Positions 1 to 6,351 are shown, numbered from the stretch's first letter. The stretch is 8,528 bases of DNA from Clostridiaceae bacterium (GCA_904502215.1 CAJGDQ010000034.1:1-8528), one strand, 5' to 3'. Numbers and translations are program-made. Notes: generated by a model from the sequence alone, not told the origin.

Positions 1-59
1 GCAAAAAAACTAATCATTATTATCTGAGAAGCCGAAAAAGAAAAGTTTTGTTTTTTCAT
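1..59 (-). CDS. Start of a probable Trk/Ktr-type K+ transporter subunit (partial, runs off left edge)
   Basis: Reading leftward, an ATG at 57-59 opens a frame of 19 full codons (MKKQNFSFSASQIIMISFFA when the cut last codon is read as Ala) that is still open at the window edge. A GGAG ribosome binding site in 60-74 sits about 7 bases before the ATG. The ATG is only 15 bases after the nadE stop codon, so the two genes are probably co-transcribed. The polar start, then an S/P-x-Q-I-I type turn and a hydrophobic run, resembles the N-terminus of TrkH/KtrB potassium channel subunits. Only about 19 residues are visible, so the start is fairly convincing but the family is a guess; another membrane protein is possible. 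Confidence 0.45.
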   Translation of the reverse strand, partial: MKKQNFSFSASQIIMISFF

Positions 60-74
60 ATAGTTTCTCCAACC

Positions 75-806
75 CTAAATTTCAGGCTTAAAGCTTGGCA
101 TTATGGAAAGCTTAAATAGGTTGGCTTTATGCTTTTTATCTATGAGTTCTTTTTTAGCCATATCCTCAATTTTGCCCGTTCTGATATAAATATCAAGCTC
201 CTTATAGGTAAAGCCTAAATTTTCTTCATCGGTTTTCCCGCAAAGTCCGTCTATAGGGGTTTTGTCAACTAATTCTTTCGGAAGTCCTAAAACATATCCA
301 ATTTCTTTGGCCTCGGTAACGGTGAGATTTGAAAGTGGGGAGAAATCGCCAACCGAATCGCCGTAACGGGTGGAATATCCAACCCAGTCTTCCGATAAGT
401 TGCAGGTGTTTGCAACACGGCCGTTTAAGGACTGACTAATCGCATAAAGAGTTGTCATTCTAATACGGGGCGGAATATTTGTAACAGTTTGTGCGGTTTT
501 TTCGATTTCTGCGGGCAAGGAGTTTATAATTCCGTCAACTGCATCCTTAACATTAACAACGAAGTGTTTAATGCCGAGATGGTTAACGAGCATATATGCA
601 GCATCAATATCGGCTTGCTCGCCCTGAGGCATTAAAACGCCTATAACTCTGTCCTTGCCGAGAGCCTCGGCGCAAAGAGCGGCAACAATTGAGCTATCCT
701 TACCACCCGATATTCCAACAACGGCGTTACAGCCCTTGCCGTTATTTTCAAAAAAATCCCTTATCCATTCAACACATTCATTTTTAATCTTAACTGCATC
801 AAACAT
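75..806 (-). CDS. nadE: NAD+ synthetase, ammonia-dependent (NadE)
   Basis: Cytoplasmic enzyme of the last step of NAD biosynthesis: nicotinic acid adenine dinucleotide + ATP + NH3 gives NAD+. The 243-residue protein has the N-type ATP pyrophosphatase P-loop SGGKDSS (residues 33-39) and the block NTCNLSEDWVGYSTRYGD (133-150), which matches the family's GTGNxSE..GY.T.YGD segment. It ends with the TPIDGL..KTDEENLGF stretch (183-199) and a basic HK..MP tail. There is no glutaminase domain, so ammonia must be free or supplied by another protein. I chose ATG 806 because GGTGGA precedes it by a few bases. A GTG at 815 adds three residues but has no good binding site and lies very near the predicted transcript start. 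Length is normal for the short bacterial NadE class. Confidence 0.93.
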   Translation of the reverse strand: MFDAVKIKNECVEWIRDFFENNGKGCNAVVGISGGKDSSIVAALCAEALGKDRVIGVLMPQGEQADIDAAYMLVNHLGIKHFVVNVKDAVDGIINSLPAEIEKTAQTVTNIPPRIRMTTLYAISQSLNGRVANTCNLSEDWVGYSTRYGDSVGDFSPLSNLTVTEAKEIGYVLGLPKELVDKTPIDGLCGKTDEENLGFTYKELDIYIRTGKIEDMAKKELIDKKHKANLFKLSIMPSFKPEI

Positions 807-833
807 AAATTCCACCGCCGAAAGTTTTTTATT

Positions 834-862
834 AGTATATCACAAACTTTAAAAAAAGTAAA
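834..862 (-). promoter_or_regulatory. Predicted promoter of nadE
   Basis: On the minus strand, TTTACT (857-862) and TATACT (834-839) are 17 bases apart. A TG at the extended -10 position (TGA directly before TATACT) strengthens it. Transcription would begin near 827, about 20 bases before the ATG. The -35 lies in the U-tract of the transporter terminator, so nadE is separated from the upstream operon. Confidence 0.55.
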
Positions 863-894
863 ACAAAAAGAGCGGAAAACCGCTCTTTTTGTTT
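861..894 (-). terminator. Rho-independent terminator after the MFS transporter gene
   Basis: Arms 861-875 and 880-894 are perfect 15-base inverted repeats around a 4-base loop (AAAA on the plus strand). The core is GAGCGG/CCGCTC flanked by A/T runs. On the minus strand the stem is followed by TAC and seven T residues. The stem overlaps the transporter's stop codon (893-895). Confidence 0.85.
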
Positions 895-2175
895 ATAGTC
901 TTTTCATTTTCATTTTTCGAGCTATAAGTGTTAAAACAAGCAAAATAATATAGAGACAGCCGATTGCTATAAAAATCGCACTCCAACCAAACTTCTCCTG
1001 AACAAAACCAAATATAGAAGCTTGAATGGCGGCGCCCATATAAACAGCCCAATCGAGAACGCCAACAACAGTTGCCGAAAGGGCACGTCCGCCCATATCT
1101 CCCGCAATTGCCCAAATAACTCCTGTAACCATACTGAAAACGCCAACAACGAAAAGCATAATTGTTGCAGGTAATTGGGTTTTAAAGAAGGGGAAGCAAA
1201 TCAAACCCGAGAAGGCAACAACCGATGCCAAAATAAGCATAGGTTCTCTTTTGCCTTTGAAAATTTTATCGGTGATAAAGGGGAAAACAAACATAGCGCA
1301 AGCCTGACCGATAGGCAAGAGAATTGAGGAAAAAATACCCTCTTTAACCGAAAGGTTCATCTCATCCATAAAGTAGGTTGGAACCCAGGTGAGAAGACCG
1401 TAACGACCGATACCGGCTATTGCTGAAATCAAGCAAAAAACAATAACCTTGGGCTCACTGAAGAGAAGTTTATAAGGATAGAAGAAACCTTTATTTTTGA
1501 TTTGTTCTTCTAAAACGGCATCCTTTTCATCAAGAGCTTTATCCTTTTCTTCAAAAGCATTAAGACCGATATCCTCGGGTTTTTCCTTAAAGAATGCTAT
1601 AAAAGCGATAAGGATAAGCACCATTGGAATCATTGGCAAGCGGAAGCCCGCACGCCAACCCCATTCGGGATTGAGAGCTAAGCAAAGGTTGATAGTAAGA
1701 TATGTAACAACCTGAGCAACACCCGAGAAAGAGGTTGCAAGACCTGAGGCAAAGCCTCTTTTCTCTTTTGGCCACCATTTGTTGAGAACACCAACGCCGT
1801 TTGCCCAAACCATCGCCTGACAAAAACCGTTAAGTCCCCAAAGGATGGCGATAACAATAAGACTTTGCTGGAAAGAAATTATAACATTAAGTATTGCAGA
1901 AGAAGCAACACCAAAAATCATAAGCTTCTTATAGCCGAAGAGCGAGCCTAAACGGCCGCTAACCAACTGACCGAAGGCATAGCACCAAAAAAGCGCCGAT
2001 GAAACAACACCGATAGTTCCTAAAGAGGACTAAATTCTTCTTTTAAAAGGTCCATAACCAAGTTGATGTTTTGGCGGCCATTATAGAAGAATAAATATGT
2101 GAATCCAAAGCTTAAAAGCACAAGCCAAGCATATTTTTTGAACTTCTTAAATTGCTCGGAATTATATCCATACAT
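893..2175 (-). pseudogene. MFS transporter, OPA (GlpT/UhpT-like) family, frameshifted
   Basis: Membrane transporter of the organophosphate:phosphate antiporter branch of the major facilitator superfamily. The true start is ATG 2175 (MYGYNSEQ...), with AGGAG at 2186-2190 right behind the stop codon of the cytidylyltransferase gene. That frame gives TM1 and a YNGRQNIN segment, then meets TAG at 2020-2022 after 51 codons. The rest of the protein continues one frame back as LGTIGVVSSALFWCYAF and stays open to the stop at 893. It contains the MFS motif-A sequence GRLGSLFGYKKL and an RYGLLTWVPTYF segment typical of GlpT-like proteins. The reading frame starting at TTG 1966 is only the 3' part and has no ribosome binding site. 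Joined, the two parts make about 427 residues, near family size. The rest looks intact, so the lesion is recent, or a sequence error. Substrate is unknown; an organophosphate is the family expectation. Confidence 0.8.
2020..2032 (-). other. Frameshift site in the MFS transporter gene
   Basis: The 5' frame ends at TAG 2020-2022. The 3' frame is closed upstream by TAG 2030-2032. The change of frame must therefore lie in the roughly 10 bases between them, and one base added (or two removed) restores a single reading frame. The window contains no homopolymer longer than three bases. It falls in the TM1-TM2 loop, which looks a few residues short compared with my memory of OPA proteins, so a small deletion fits better than a single-base error. 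Confidence 0.8.
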
Positions 2176-2190
2176 AAGTTTTTAACTCCT

Positions 2191-2931
2191 TTAGTTAAAT
2201 ATTTTAGAATCAGCCTCATCATAGGCTACTATTTGGGCTGTAACACGAGCGTGGTCATCAAGATTATCAATTTCATCAACGAAATAGTTTTCATAATCGA
2301 AGGCACGAATATTTAAAGCAGGGAAAATCTCATTAAGAGCATTCTCGGCATAGCATTTATCTTCGCCCTTGTGGATAAATTCAACAACCTTTCCAATCCA
2401 AGCAGAAGCGGTTGCCTTTTCCATCTTATAGAATGGCTGGAATGCAAAGCAATCCTCATCAAATATATGAATAGAAACCTCTATAACCTTGCCATCCTTA
2501 ACTCTTCCCTTGAAATCCTTTTCGGGAAGCTCTTTCTTAAAGTTAACGGTTGCGGCATTTTTGTCCTCACAGTTAATCATATCGTGAGCTAATTTGCGGT
2601 TGAAAACAAGGTCGCCGTGAAGGAAGAGTAAATCATCATTCATATGTTCACGGGCTAAGAACATTGAGTAGATATAATTTGTTTTATCATATATATCGTT
2701 GCGAACAAAGGTGAAATTAAGCTCGGGAAAATCTGCAGCCTCACCTTTTAGCTGTTCTTCAAAAGGACCTGTTGTTACGATGAAGTCCTTAATGCCCTCA
2801 AGACTTAAAAGTCTGATTTGGCGATGAAAAACGGTTTCACCGTCTAAAAGTCTGGCCATTGATTTATGGTTGTTCTTTGTGAACTCTCCCATTCTGTTTC
2901 CAAGACCGGAATTAAAAATAACTGCTTTCAT
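2191..2931 (-). CDS. LicC-like nucleotidyltransferase (probable CTP:phosphocholine or related cytidylyltransferase)
   Basis: Soluble enzyme of the GT-A-fold NTP transferase family, expected to join CTP to a phosphorylated small molecule with release of pyrophosphate. In the 246 residues the nucleotide-binding loop is GLGNRMG (9-15) with a downstream HKSM Lys at 23. The first metal-binding Asp is in HGDLVFN (Asp107) and the second in DEIDNLDD (Asp222). The TNYIYSM segment (84-90) corresponds to the YNSIYSF segment of pneumococcal LicC. All these positions look intact, so it should be active. ATG 2931 has AGGAGAG about 7 bases upstream. The stop is 15 bases before the transporter ATG, so the two form an operon. 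Phosphocholine is the best-known substrate of the nearest family; aminoethylphosphonate or other organophosphates are alternatives. No choline kinase gene is in the window. Confidence 0.8.
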   Translation of the reverse strand: MKAVIFNSGLGNRMGEFTKNNHKSMARLLDGETVFHRQIRLLSLEGIKDFIVTTGPFEEQLKGEAADFPELNFTFVRNDIYDKTNYIYSMFLAREHMNDDLLFLHGDLVFNRKLAHDMINCEDKNAATVNFKKELPEKDFKGRVKDGKVIEVSIHIFDEDCFAFQPFYKMEKATASAWIGKVVEFIHKGEDKCYAENALNEIFPALNIRAFDYENYFVDEIDNLDDHARVTAQIVAYDEADSKIFN

Positions 2932-2976
2932 AAATTTTCTCTCCTATTATATGTTGTGATTTTAGATACCTTAGAT

Positions 2977-3004
2977 ATTTTAACAAAAATCAACAAAAAG
3001 TCAA
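2977..3004 (-). promoter_or_regulatory. Predicted promoter of the cytidylyltransferase-MFS operon
   Basis: On the minus strand, TTGACT (2999-3004) and TAAAAT (2977-2982) are 16 bases apart. Transcription would start near 2970, leaving a leader of about 40 bases before the ATG at 2931. The spacer holds a copy of TGTTGATTT (2987-2995) that also occurs in the divergent promoter. Confidence 0.55.
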
Positions 3005-3010
3005 CAAAAA
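2982..3010. repeat. Three helically spaced AACAAAAA repeats (phased A-tracts)
   Basis: AACAAAAA begins at 2982, 2992 and 3003, that is at 10 and 11 base steps. The A5 tracts therefore face the same side of the helix, an arrangement known to bend DNA. The array covers the spacer and -35 of the minus-strand promoter. It may be a bend, a repeated protein site, or chance in AT-rich DNA. Confidence 0.5.
2987..2995 (-). promoter_or_regulatory. Candidate operator half, copy 1 (TGTTGATTT)
   Basis: Minus-strand TGTTGATTT inside the spacer of the cytidylyltransferase promoter. It is the inverted partner of an identical 9-mer at 3050-3058 in the regulator's own promoter. A role as a binding site for the divergent XRE protein is inferred from position only. 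Confidence 0.3.
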
Positions 3011-3034
3011 GAGGCTATTTTTGAAAAATAATGG

Positions 3035-3063
3035 TTGAAAATCACCTTATGTTGATTTATAAT
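3035..3063 (+). promoter_or_regulatory. Predicted promoter of the HTH-cytidylyltransferase fusion gene
   Basis: TTGAAA (3035-3040), a 17-base spacer and a perfect TATAAT (3058-3063) place transcription start near 3070. The ribosome binding site GAGGTGAT (3082-3089) pairs with eight consecutive bases of the 16S rRNA tail and fixes the start at ATG 3093. Confidence 0.75.
3039..3058 (+). promoter_or_regulatory. Candidate autoregulatory operator with inverted repeat
   Basis: AAATCA (3039-3044) and TGATTT (3053-3058) are perfect 6-base inverted arms around 8 bases, lying between the -35 and -10 of the regulator's promoter. The right arm is part of the 9-mer TGTTGATTT (3050-3058) shared with the divergent promoter. 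A dimeric XRE protein bound here would block RNA polymerase. This is inferred; short AT-rich palindromes also occur by chance. Confidence 0.35.
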
Positions 3064-3092
3064 ATACAAAAAGGTTTTTTCGAGGTGATTTT

Positions 3093-4025
3093 ATGTCAGT
3101 GGGCAGTAATATAAAAAGGCGAAGATATGAGCTTAAAATGTCCCAACAGGAATTGGCCGATGCGATGGGTTATAAAACAAGGTCAACGATAGCTAAAATT
3201 GAATCGGGAGAGAATGATGTTTCTCAAAAGAAGCTTATAAAATTTGCAAATATTCTTGACACAACACCCGAAGCCTTGGTTTCGGGCTTTGGTTTCTCTG
3301 AAACTTCTCAAATAGATAGCAGTTATAAGAAAAACCGAAATGCGGTTATTATTTTGGCGGGCGGAAAATCGGGAAGAAACAGGCAAAATATTCCAAGCCA
3401 GTTTATAAATGTTAATGGCAAGCCAATTTTGGTTTATTGTATGGAAGCCTATCAAAAGCATCCATTGGTAGATGATATATATGTTGTATGTCTTAAGGGT
3501 TGGGAGAGTATAGTTAAGGCTTATGCTTCTCAGTATGGAATTGCAAAACTTAAGGGTATAGTTATGGCAGGAGGCAGCGGTATAGCCTCACTTAAAAACT
3601 GTTTCGACTTTATTAAGGAAAAATATTCCCCCGAGGATACTGTTATTATCCAGGAGGCAACAAGGCCTATGGTAACCGCTGAAATGATTTCAAGGCTTTT
3701 AACCACTGTTTTAGAAAAAAGCAGTGCAACAGTATGCCATAGAATGAACGATTATGTTCAGTTTGATATTTCAAGAGCAACTCCGAGATATGTTAATAGA
3801 GATTCGGTTATAGCAATGCAGTCTCCCGAGGCGCATAAATTATCCTTGATAGCCGAGGTTTTTGATTCAGCTAAAGAGAAAAATCACAGTTTAACCGAAT
3901 CCTGTTTTACAATGCTTATGCATTCCTTGGGCTATGGGATAAACTTTATTGAGAGCAATATCAATAATATTAAAATAACAAGAGAAGAGGATATCGCTGC
4001 CTTTGCGGCAATGGTTAAGGACTGA
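3093..4025 (+). CDS. XRE-family DNA-binding domain fused to a degenerate IspD/TarI-like cytidylyltransferase domain
   Basis: A 310-residue two-domain protein. Residues 1-65 are a classic XRE helix-turn-helix: IKRRRYELKMSQQELADAMG, then TRSTIAKIESGEND as the recognition helix region. After a short linker (about 66-83), residues 84-308 follow the IspD/TarI fold from the nucleotide loop (ILAGGKSGRNRQNIPSQF, 87-104) through QEATRP (187-192) to NIKITREED (292-300). Several active-site positions differ from working enzymes. The PKQ Lys is Ser102, GxG is broken to G-K-S, the HDAARP Asp is Glu188, the TPQ motif is SPE (244-246) and the TDE Asp is Glu269. Arg95 and Lys294 are kept. The domain probably binds a nucleotide or activated product rather than making one, so I read the protein as a ligand-sensing regulator of the divergent operon and of itself. 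An automatic label of IspD, the isoprenoid enzyme, would be misleading. Confidence 0.85.
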   Translation: MSVGSNIKRRRYELKMSQQELADAMGYKTRSTIAKIESGENDVSQKKLIKFANILDTTPEALVSGFGFSETSQIDSSYKKNRNAVIILAGGKSGRNRQNIPSQFINVNGKPILVYCMEAYQKHPLVDDIYVVCLKGWESIVKAYASQYGIAKLKGIVMAGGSGIASLKNCFDFIKEKYSPEDTVIIQEATRPMVTAEMISRLLTTVLEKSSATVCHRMNDYVQFDISRATPRYVNRDSVIAMQSPEAHKLSLIAEVFDSAKEKNHSLTESCFTMLMHSLGYGINFIESNINNIKITREEDIAAFAAMVKD

Positions 4026-4032
4026 AAAAGAT

Positions 4033-4067
4033 GGCTCCCTCATCAGAGGGAGCCAAAGTGTTTTTTT
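4033..4067. terminator. Bidirectional rho-independent terminator between convergent genes
   Basis: GGCTCCCTC (4033-4041) pairs with GAGGGAGCC (4046-4054) around an ATCA loop. On the plus strand it is followed by AAAGTG and a T-run (about 4060-4066), serving the fusion gene that ends at 4025. On the minus strand a T5 run follows the stem, serving the surface protein gene that ends at 4066. Confidence 0.85.
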
Positions 4068-6114
4068 AGTGTTTCTTTTTCTTTATTAAATTTATTGTTA
4101 TGAATATTGCAGCCGAAATTGCAACTCCTGCAAGGATAAGCAAAAGATAAATTACCCATTGACTGAGTTTGAAAACAGCTTCTTTTCCCTCGGCATCCTT
4201 AAATGTTTCGCCGCAGTTTTCGCAAACATATTTTCCGTTAGTTTCTTTTAAAGAATGATTGAAATCAGAAACGGATGAGAAATTATTAACGGCTTCATTT
4301 AAAGTGAATTCATTTTCAAAATTGCAAGTTGCAAAGGTGTTTTGTCCAGCTTGGAAACCTTGACGGTTTTCGCCTTGATTGAAATTTTCAGGCGGTATTC
4401 CGTTTTGGTTTTCAGGCATTTCGGGCGGAGCACCTTGTTCGCCGTTTGGTTTTTTATGACCTTCAAAATTGCCGTCAGGCATCTCGCCCTCCGGTTTTGC
4501 CGGAGGGTTACCAAAATCTCCCTGAGGTCTCATTCCGCCAAAGCCTCCAAGACTGTTGCCGGAATAACATTGTCTCGAAGCGTTTTTAAATTTTTTTATG
4601 GAATCAACATTGTAAACGCCTGAAATCTCGTTACCCTCTATGTCGCCGCCAACATATATTCTATATGTTGAGCCTATTTTAAGGGTAGGAGAGGAAATGA
4701 TGGCGCCGCTGAAAGTTCTGGTATTTTCGCCCATAACCTCATCTTTATCAGGGTCATAAGCAAAAACAATCTTATCCTTTTTATCGGTTATAATGATGGC
4801 TTCATCAGAATTTTGGCTCGAAGAAAACTGCATATTAAGTGTTGCTTGTTTGGTATTGCTGTCAGCCTTTGCCCAGTCCATAGTAGCGCCTAAGGCAACA
4901 ACGGTTCCGCCGTAAACATAAGAGCCGCAGTCCGAGTCCATACCTGAGTCGGCGGCAGGATTAGCACAGGATATAACCGTTCCACCGTTTATAACCAAGA
5001 AACCGTTGGAATCGATTCCATCTCCCTCGGCTCCGAGGCCTGCGCATATATGGAGATTAGCGTTATTAACTGTGAGAACTGAAACACCGTCTTCATTAAC
5101 ATTTATTCCGTCATCCTGAGAATATATGTTAATGTTTCCACCGTTAAAGGTTAGGTGAAGCTCGGTGTTAAGTCCTTCAAAGCCTGAGGTTATGTTTAAA
5201 ATTCCGGTATTTTTTTCCTGACCTTCGATATTAAGAGAGCGGTAGGAGTAAAGAGCACCGTCAACCTTTAACCGCTTTTTTTGAGCGGGATAGGTATCGG
5301 TAGAATCTTCATCTTTATATTGTGTTTTCAAGATACGGAAAATGTTAGTTCCCGAAAGGTTGTTTTCGGTGCCATCAGCAATAATTATATTAGCACCTGC
5401 ATTTTTGGTATCAACAATGTGGGAGTATTCCTCTTTATCTTCCCAAGAGTTATCGCATTCATAAACCTCGGCAAATATAATGGCAGAGGCAACGGTGCAT
5501 TCAATATCGGCTCCATTTAATATAAGGGTTACTTTCTTGTTGGGGTTATCAAATGAATCCTCCCCCAAATCAATCCTTATTTGACCGTGCCAGTTGCCCT
5601 TTATCGAGTAGACGCCGGCTTTTTTGATATGTAAAACGGCGTTGTTATAAGCATCTTCCTCGGAGTGCATCATATGGGAGGGAAAACCTGTTTTTAAAGC
5701 AGGAAGGGTTGAAAAAATATAATTTTCATATCCTTTTGCTTCATAATGGTAAATCCATTCGGTTTCGCCATCATAATTTGCTTGCTTGAATTTATTTTGC
5801 TCCAATAGGGGATAGTAGTAAATATCATGAGCTATATAAATTTCCTCATTCTCTTTGGGAGCGGTTCCTGTGTAATATTCGGCAGGAGAATTTTTAACAA
5901 CTCCATGGTCTTTAGAGGGGTCGGCATGCCATACATAATCATATTCCGTTATGTTTTTACCGTTTGTGGTTGCCGTGTGTTTAAAGGTATCCCCATTTTC
6001 TTCGCTAGAAAGAAGGATTTCGGTTATTTCCTGTTTTTCCGAGGCATTTGTTGGGAAAGAAAAAATTATTCCAAAAAGCAGAGAAAAAATCAATAACTTC
6101 GAAATGGTTTTCAT
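4066..6114 (-). CDS. Secreted, membrane-anchored carbohydrate-binding domain protein (Cthe_2159/DUF4353-like beta-helix)
   Basis: A 682-residue surface protein. Residues 1-25 form a signal peptide (MKTISKLLIF..., cleavage likely near NAS-E). The body to about 510 has repeated short beta-strand and Asp/Gly turns such as DDGINVNEDG (334-343), EGDGIDSNG (363-371) and ADSGMDSDCG (388-397). These are the calcium-site-like turns of the Cthe_2159 family of right-handed beta-helices, whose founding member binds acidic or cellulosic polysaccharide. A Gly/Pro/Asn/Glu-rich linker follows (523-592), then a small CENCGETF module (Cys631, Cys634). A membrane helix (about 652-675) and a KKKKH tail hold it to the cell. 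There is no LPXTG signal. ATG 6114 is preceded by AAGGAG 8 bases upstream; a longer frame to 6162 would begin upstream of the predicted transcript start. No catalytic residues were recognised, so binding or adhesion is more likely than hydrolysis. Confidence 0.8.
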   Translation of the reverse strand: MKTISKLLIFSLLFGIIFSFPTNASEKQEITEILLSSEENGDTFKHTATTNGKNITEYDYVWHADPSKDHGVVKNSPAEYYTGTAPKENEEIYIAHDIYYYPLLEQNKFKQANYDGETEWIYHYEAKGYENYIFSTLPALKTGFPSHMMHSEEDAYNNAVLHIKKAGVYSIKGNWHGQIRIDLGEDSFDNPNKKVTLILNGADIECTVASAIIFAEVYECDNSWEDKEEYSHIVDTKNAGANIIIADGTENNLSGTNIFRILKTQYKDEDSTDTYPAQKKRLKVDGALYSYRSLNIEGQEKNTGILNITSGFEGLNTELHLTFNGGNINIYSQDDGINVNEDGVSVLTVNNANLHICAGLGAEGDGIDSNGFLVINGGTVISCANPAADSGMDSDCGSYVYGGTVVALGATMDWAKADSNTKQATLNMQFSSSQNSDEAIIITDKKDKIVFAYDPDKDEVMGENTRTFSGAIISSPTLKIGSTYRIYVGGDIEGNEISGVYNVDSIKKFKNASRQCYSGNSLGGFGGMRPQGDFGNPPAKPEGEMPDGNFEGHKKPNGEQGAPPEMPENQNGIPPENFNQGENRQGFQAGQNTFATCNFENEFTLNEAVNNFSSVSDFNHSLKETNGKYVCENCGETFKDAEGKEAVFKLSQWVIYLLLILAGVAISAAIFITINLIKKKKH

Positions 6115-6122
6115 ATTAACAA

Positions 6123-6128
6123 CTCCTT
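6123..6128 (-). promoter_or_regulatory. Ribosome binding site that fixes the surface protein start
   Basis: Minus-strand AAGGAG, 8 bases before ATG 6114. It favours this start over an in-frame start at 6162, which would add a 16-residue stretch (MVIILMIKLAIKGVVN) ahead of an otherwise ideal signal peptide. Confidence 0.8.
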
Positions 6129-6151
6129 TAATGGCTAATTTTATCATTAGA

Positions 6152-6180
6152 ATTATAACCAAATGTGCACTAAAAGTAAA
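6152..6180 (-). promoter_or_regulatory. Predicted promoter of the carbohydrate-binding protein gene
   Basis: On the minus strand, TTTACT (6175-6180) and a perfect TATAAT (6152-6157) are 17 bases apart. Start of transcription would fall near 6145, about 30 bases ahead of ATG 6114. It stands back to back with the permease promoter, with 32 bases between the two -35 elements. Confidence 0.6.
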
Positions 6181-6212
6181 TAATTTATGAATTTTCGCTT
6201 GATATAGAAGGC

Positions 6213-6241
6213 TTGAAAAATATAAGTAGAAAAGTTATAAT
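6213..6241 (+). promoter_or_regulatory. Predicted promoter of the permease-nitroreductase operon
   Basis: TTGAAA (6213-6218), 17 bases and TATAAT (6236-6241), the same hexamers and spacing as the promoter at 3035-3063. Transcription from about 6248 leaves a leader of about 100 bases to the preferred TTG start. A second perfect TATAAT at 6313-6318 lacks a good -35 and may be a minor start point. Confidence 0.65.
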
Positions 6242-6340
6242 AGATTGGAACTGAAATGATCGAAAAGCATTATATGCTAAGTAAAATTTTCGTAACGATA
6301 ATAGTTATGGCTTATAATTTTATTTCAAGAAAAATAAAGC

Positions 6341-6348
6341 AGGGTGAT
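6341..6348 (+). promoter_or_regulatory. Ribosome binding site that selects a TTG start for the permease
   Basis: AGGGTGAT pairs well with the 16S rRNA tail and has its GGG core about 7 bases before TTG 6352. The upstream in-frame ATGs at 6256 and 6307 have only a weak GGA and no site, respectively. Confidence 0.65.
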
Positions 6349-6351
6349 GGT

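Noticed and set aside
655..852. Plus-strand open frame antisense to nadE
   Set aside because: Shadow of nadE with no domain-like sequence; the nadE protein is strongly supported.
849..1823. Several open frames on both strands within the transporter gene
   Set aside because: Their translations are composition artefacts (Cys/Ser/Tyr-rich or Ser/Lys-rich), and the transporter frame carries clear MFS motifs.
893..1966. MFS transporter as an intact 357-residue gene starting at TTG 1966
   Set aside because: That start has no ribosome binding site and cuts off the first helices. The upstream ATG 2175 has a strong site and encodes the missing N-terminus in another frame.
2017..2030. Programmed frameshifting at CTT TAG, similar to the RF2 CTT TGA site
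   Set aside because: The RF2 type shifts +1, but the 3' frame here needs -1 (or +2). There is no X-XXY-YYZ slippery heptamer and no clear downstream stimulator, so a mutation is more likely.
3068..3080. AAAAA-GG-TTTTTT hairpin in the leader of the fusion gene
   Set aside because: The loop would be two bases and the stem is A-T only; too weak for an attenuator.
3342..4025. Simple call of ispD (isoprenoid pathway) for the fusion gene
   Set aside because: The domain lacks the PKQ Lys and other active-site residues and carries an N-terminal DNA-binding domain; TarI-like similarity is at least as good.
5827..6190. Plus-strand open frames antisense to the surface protein's 5' end
   Set aside because: They lie opposite a signal peptide and promoter that read well on the minus strand, and no recognisable protein features are seen.
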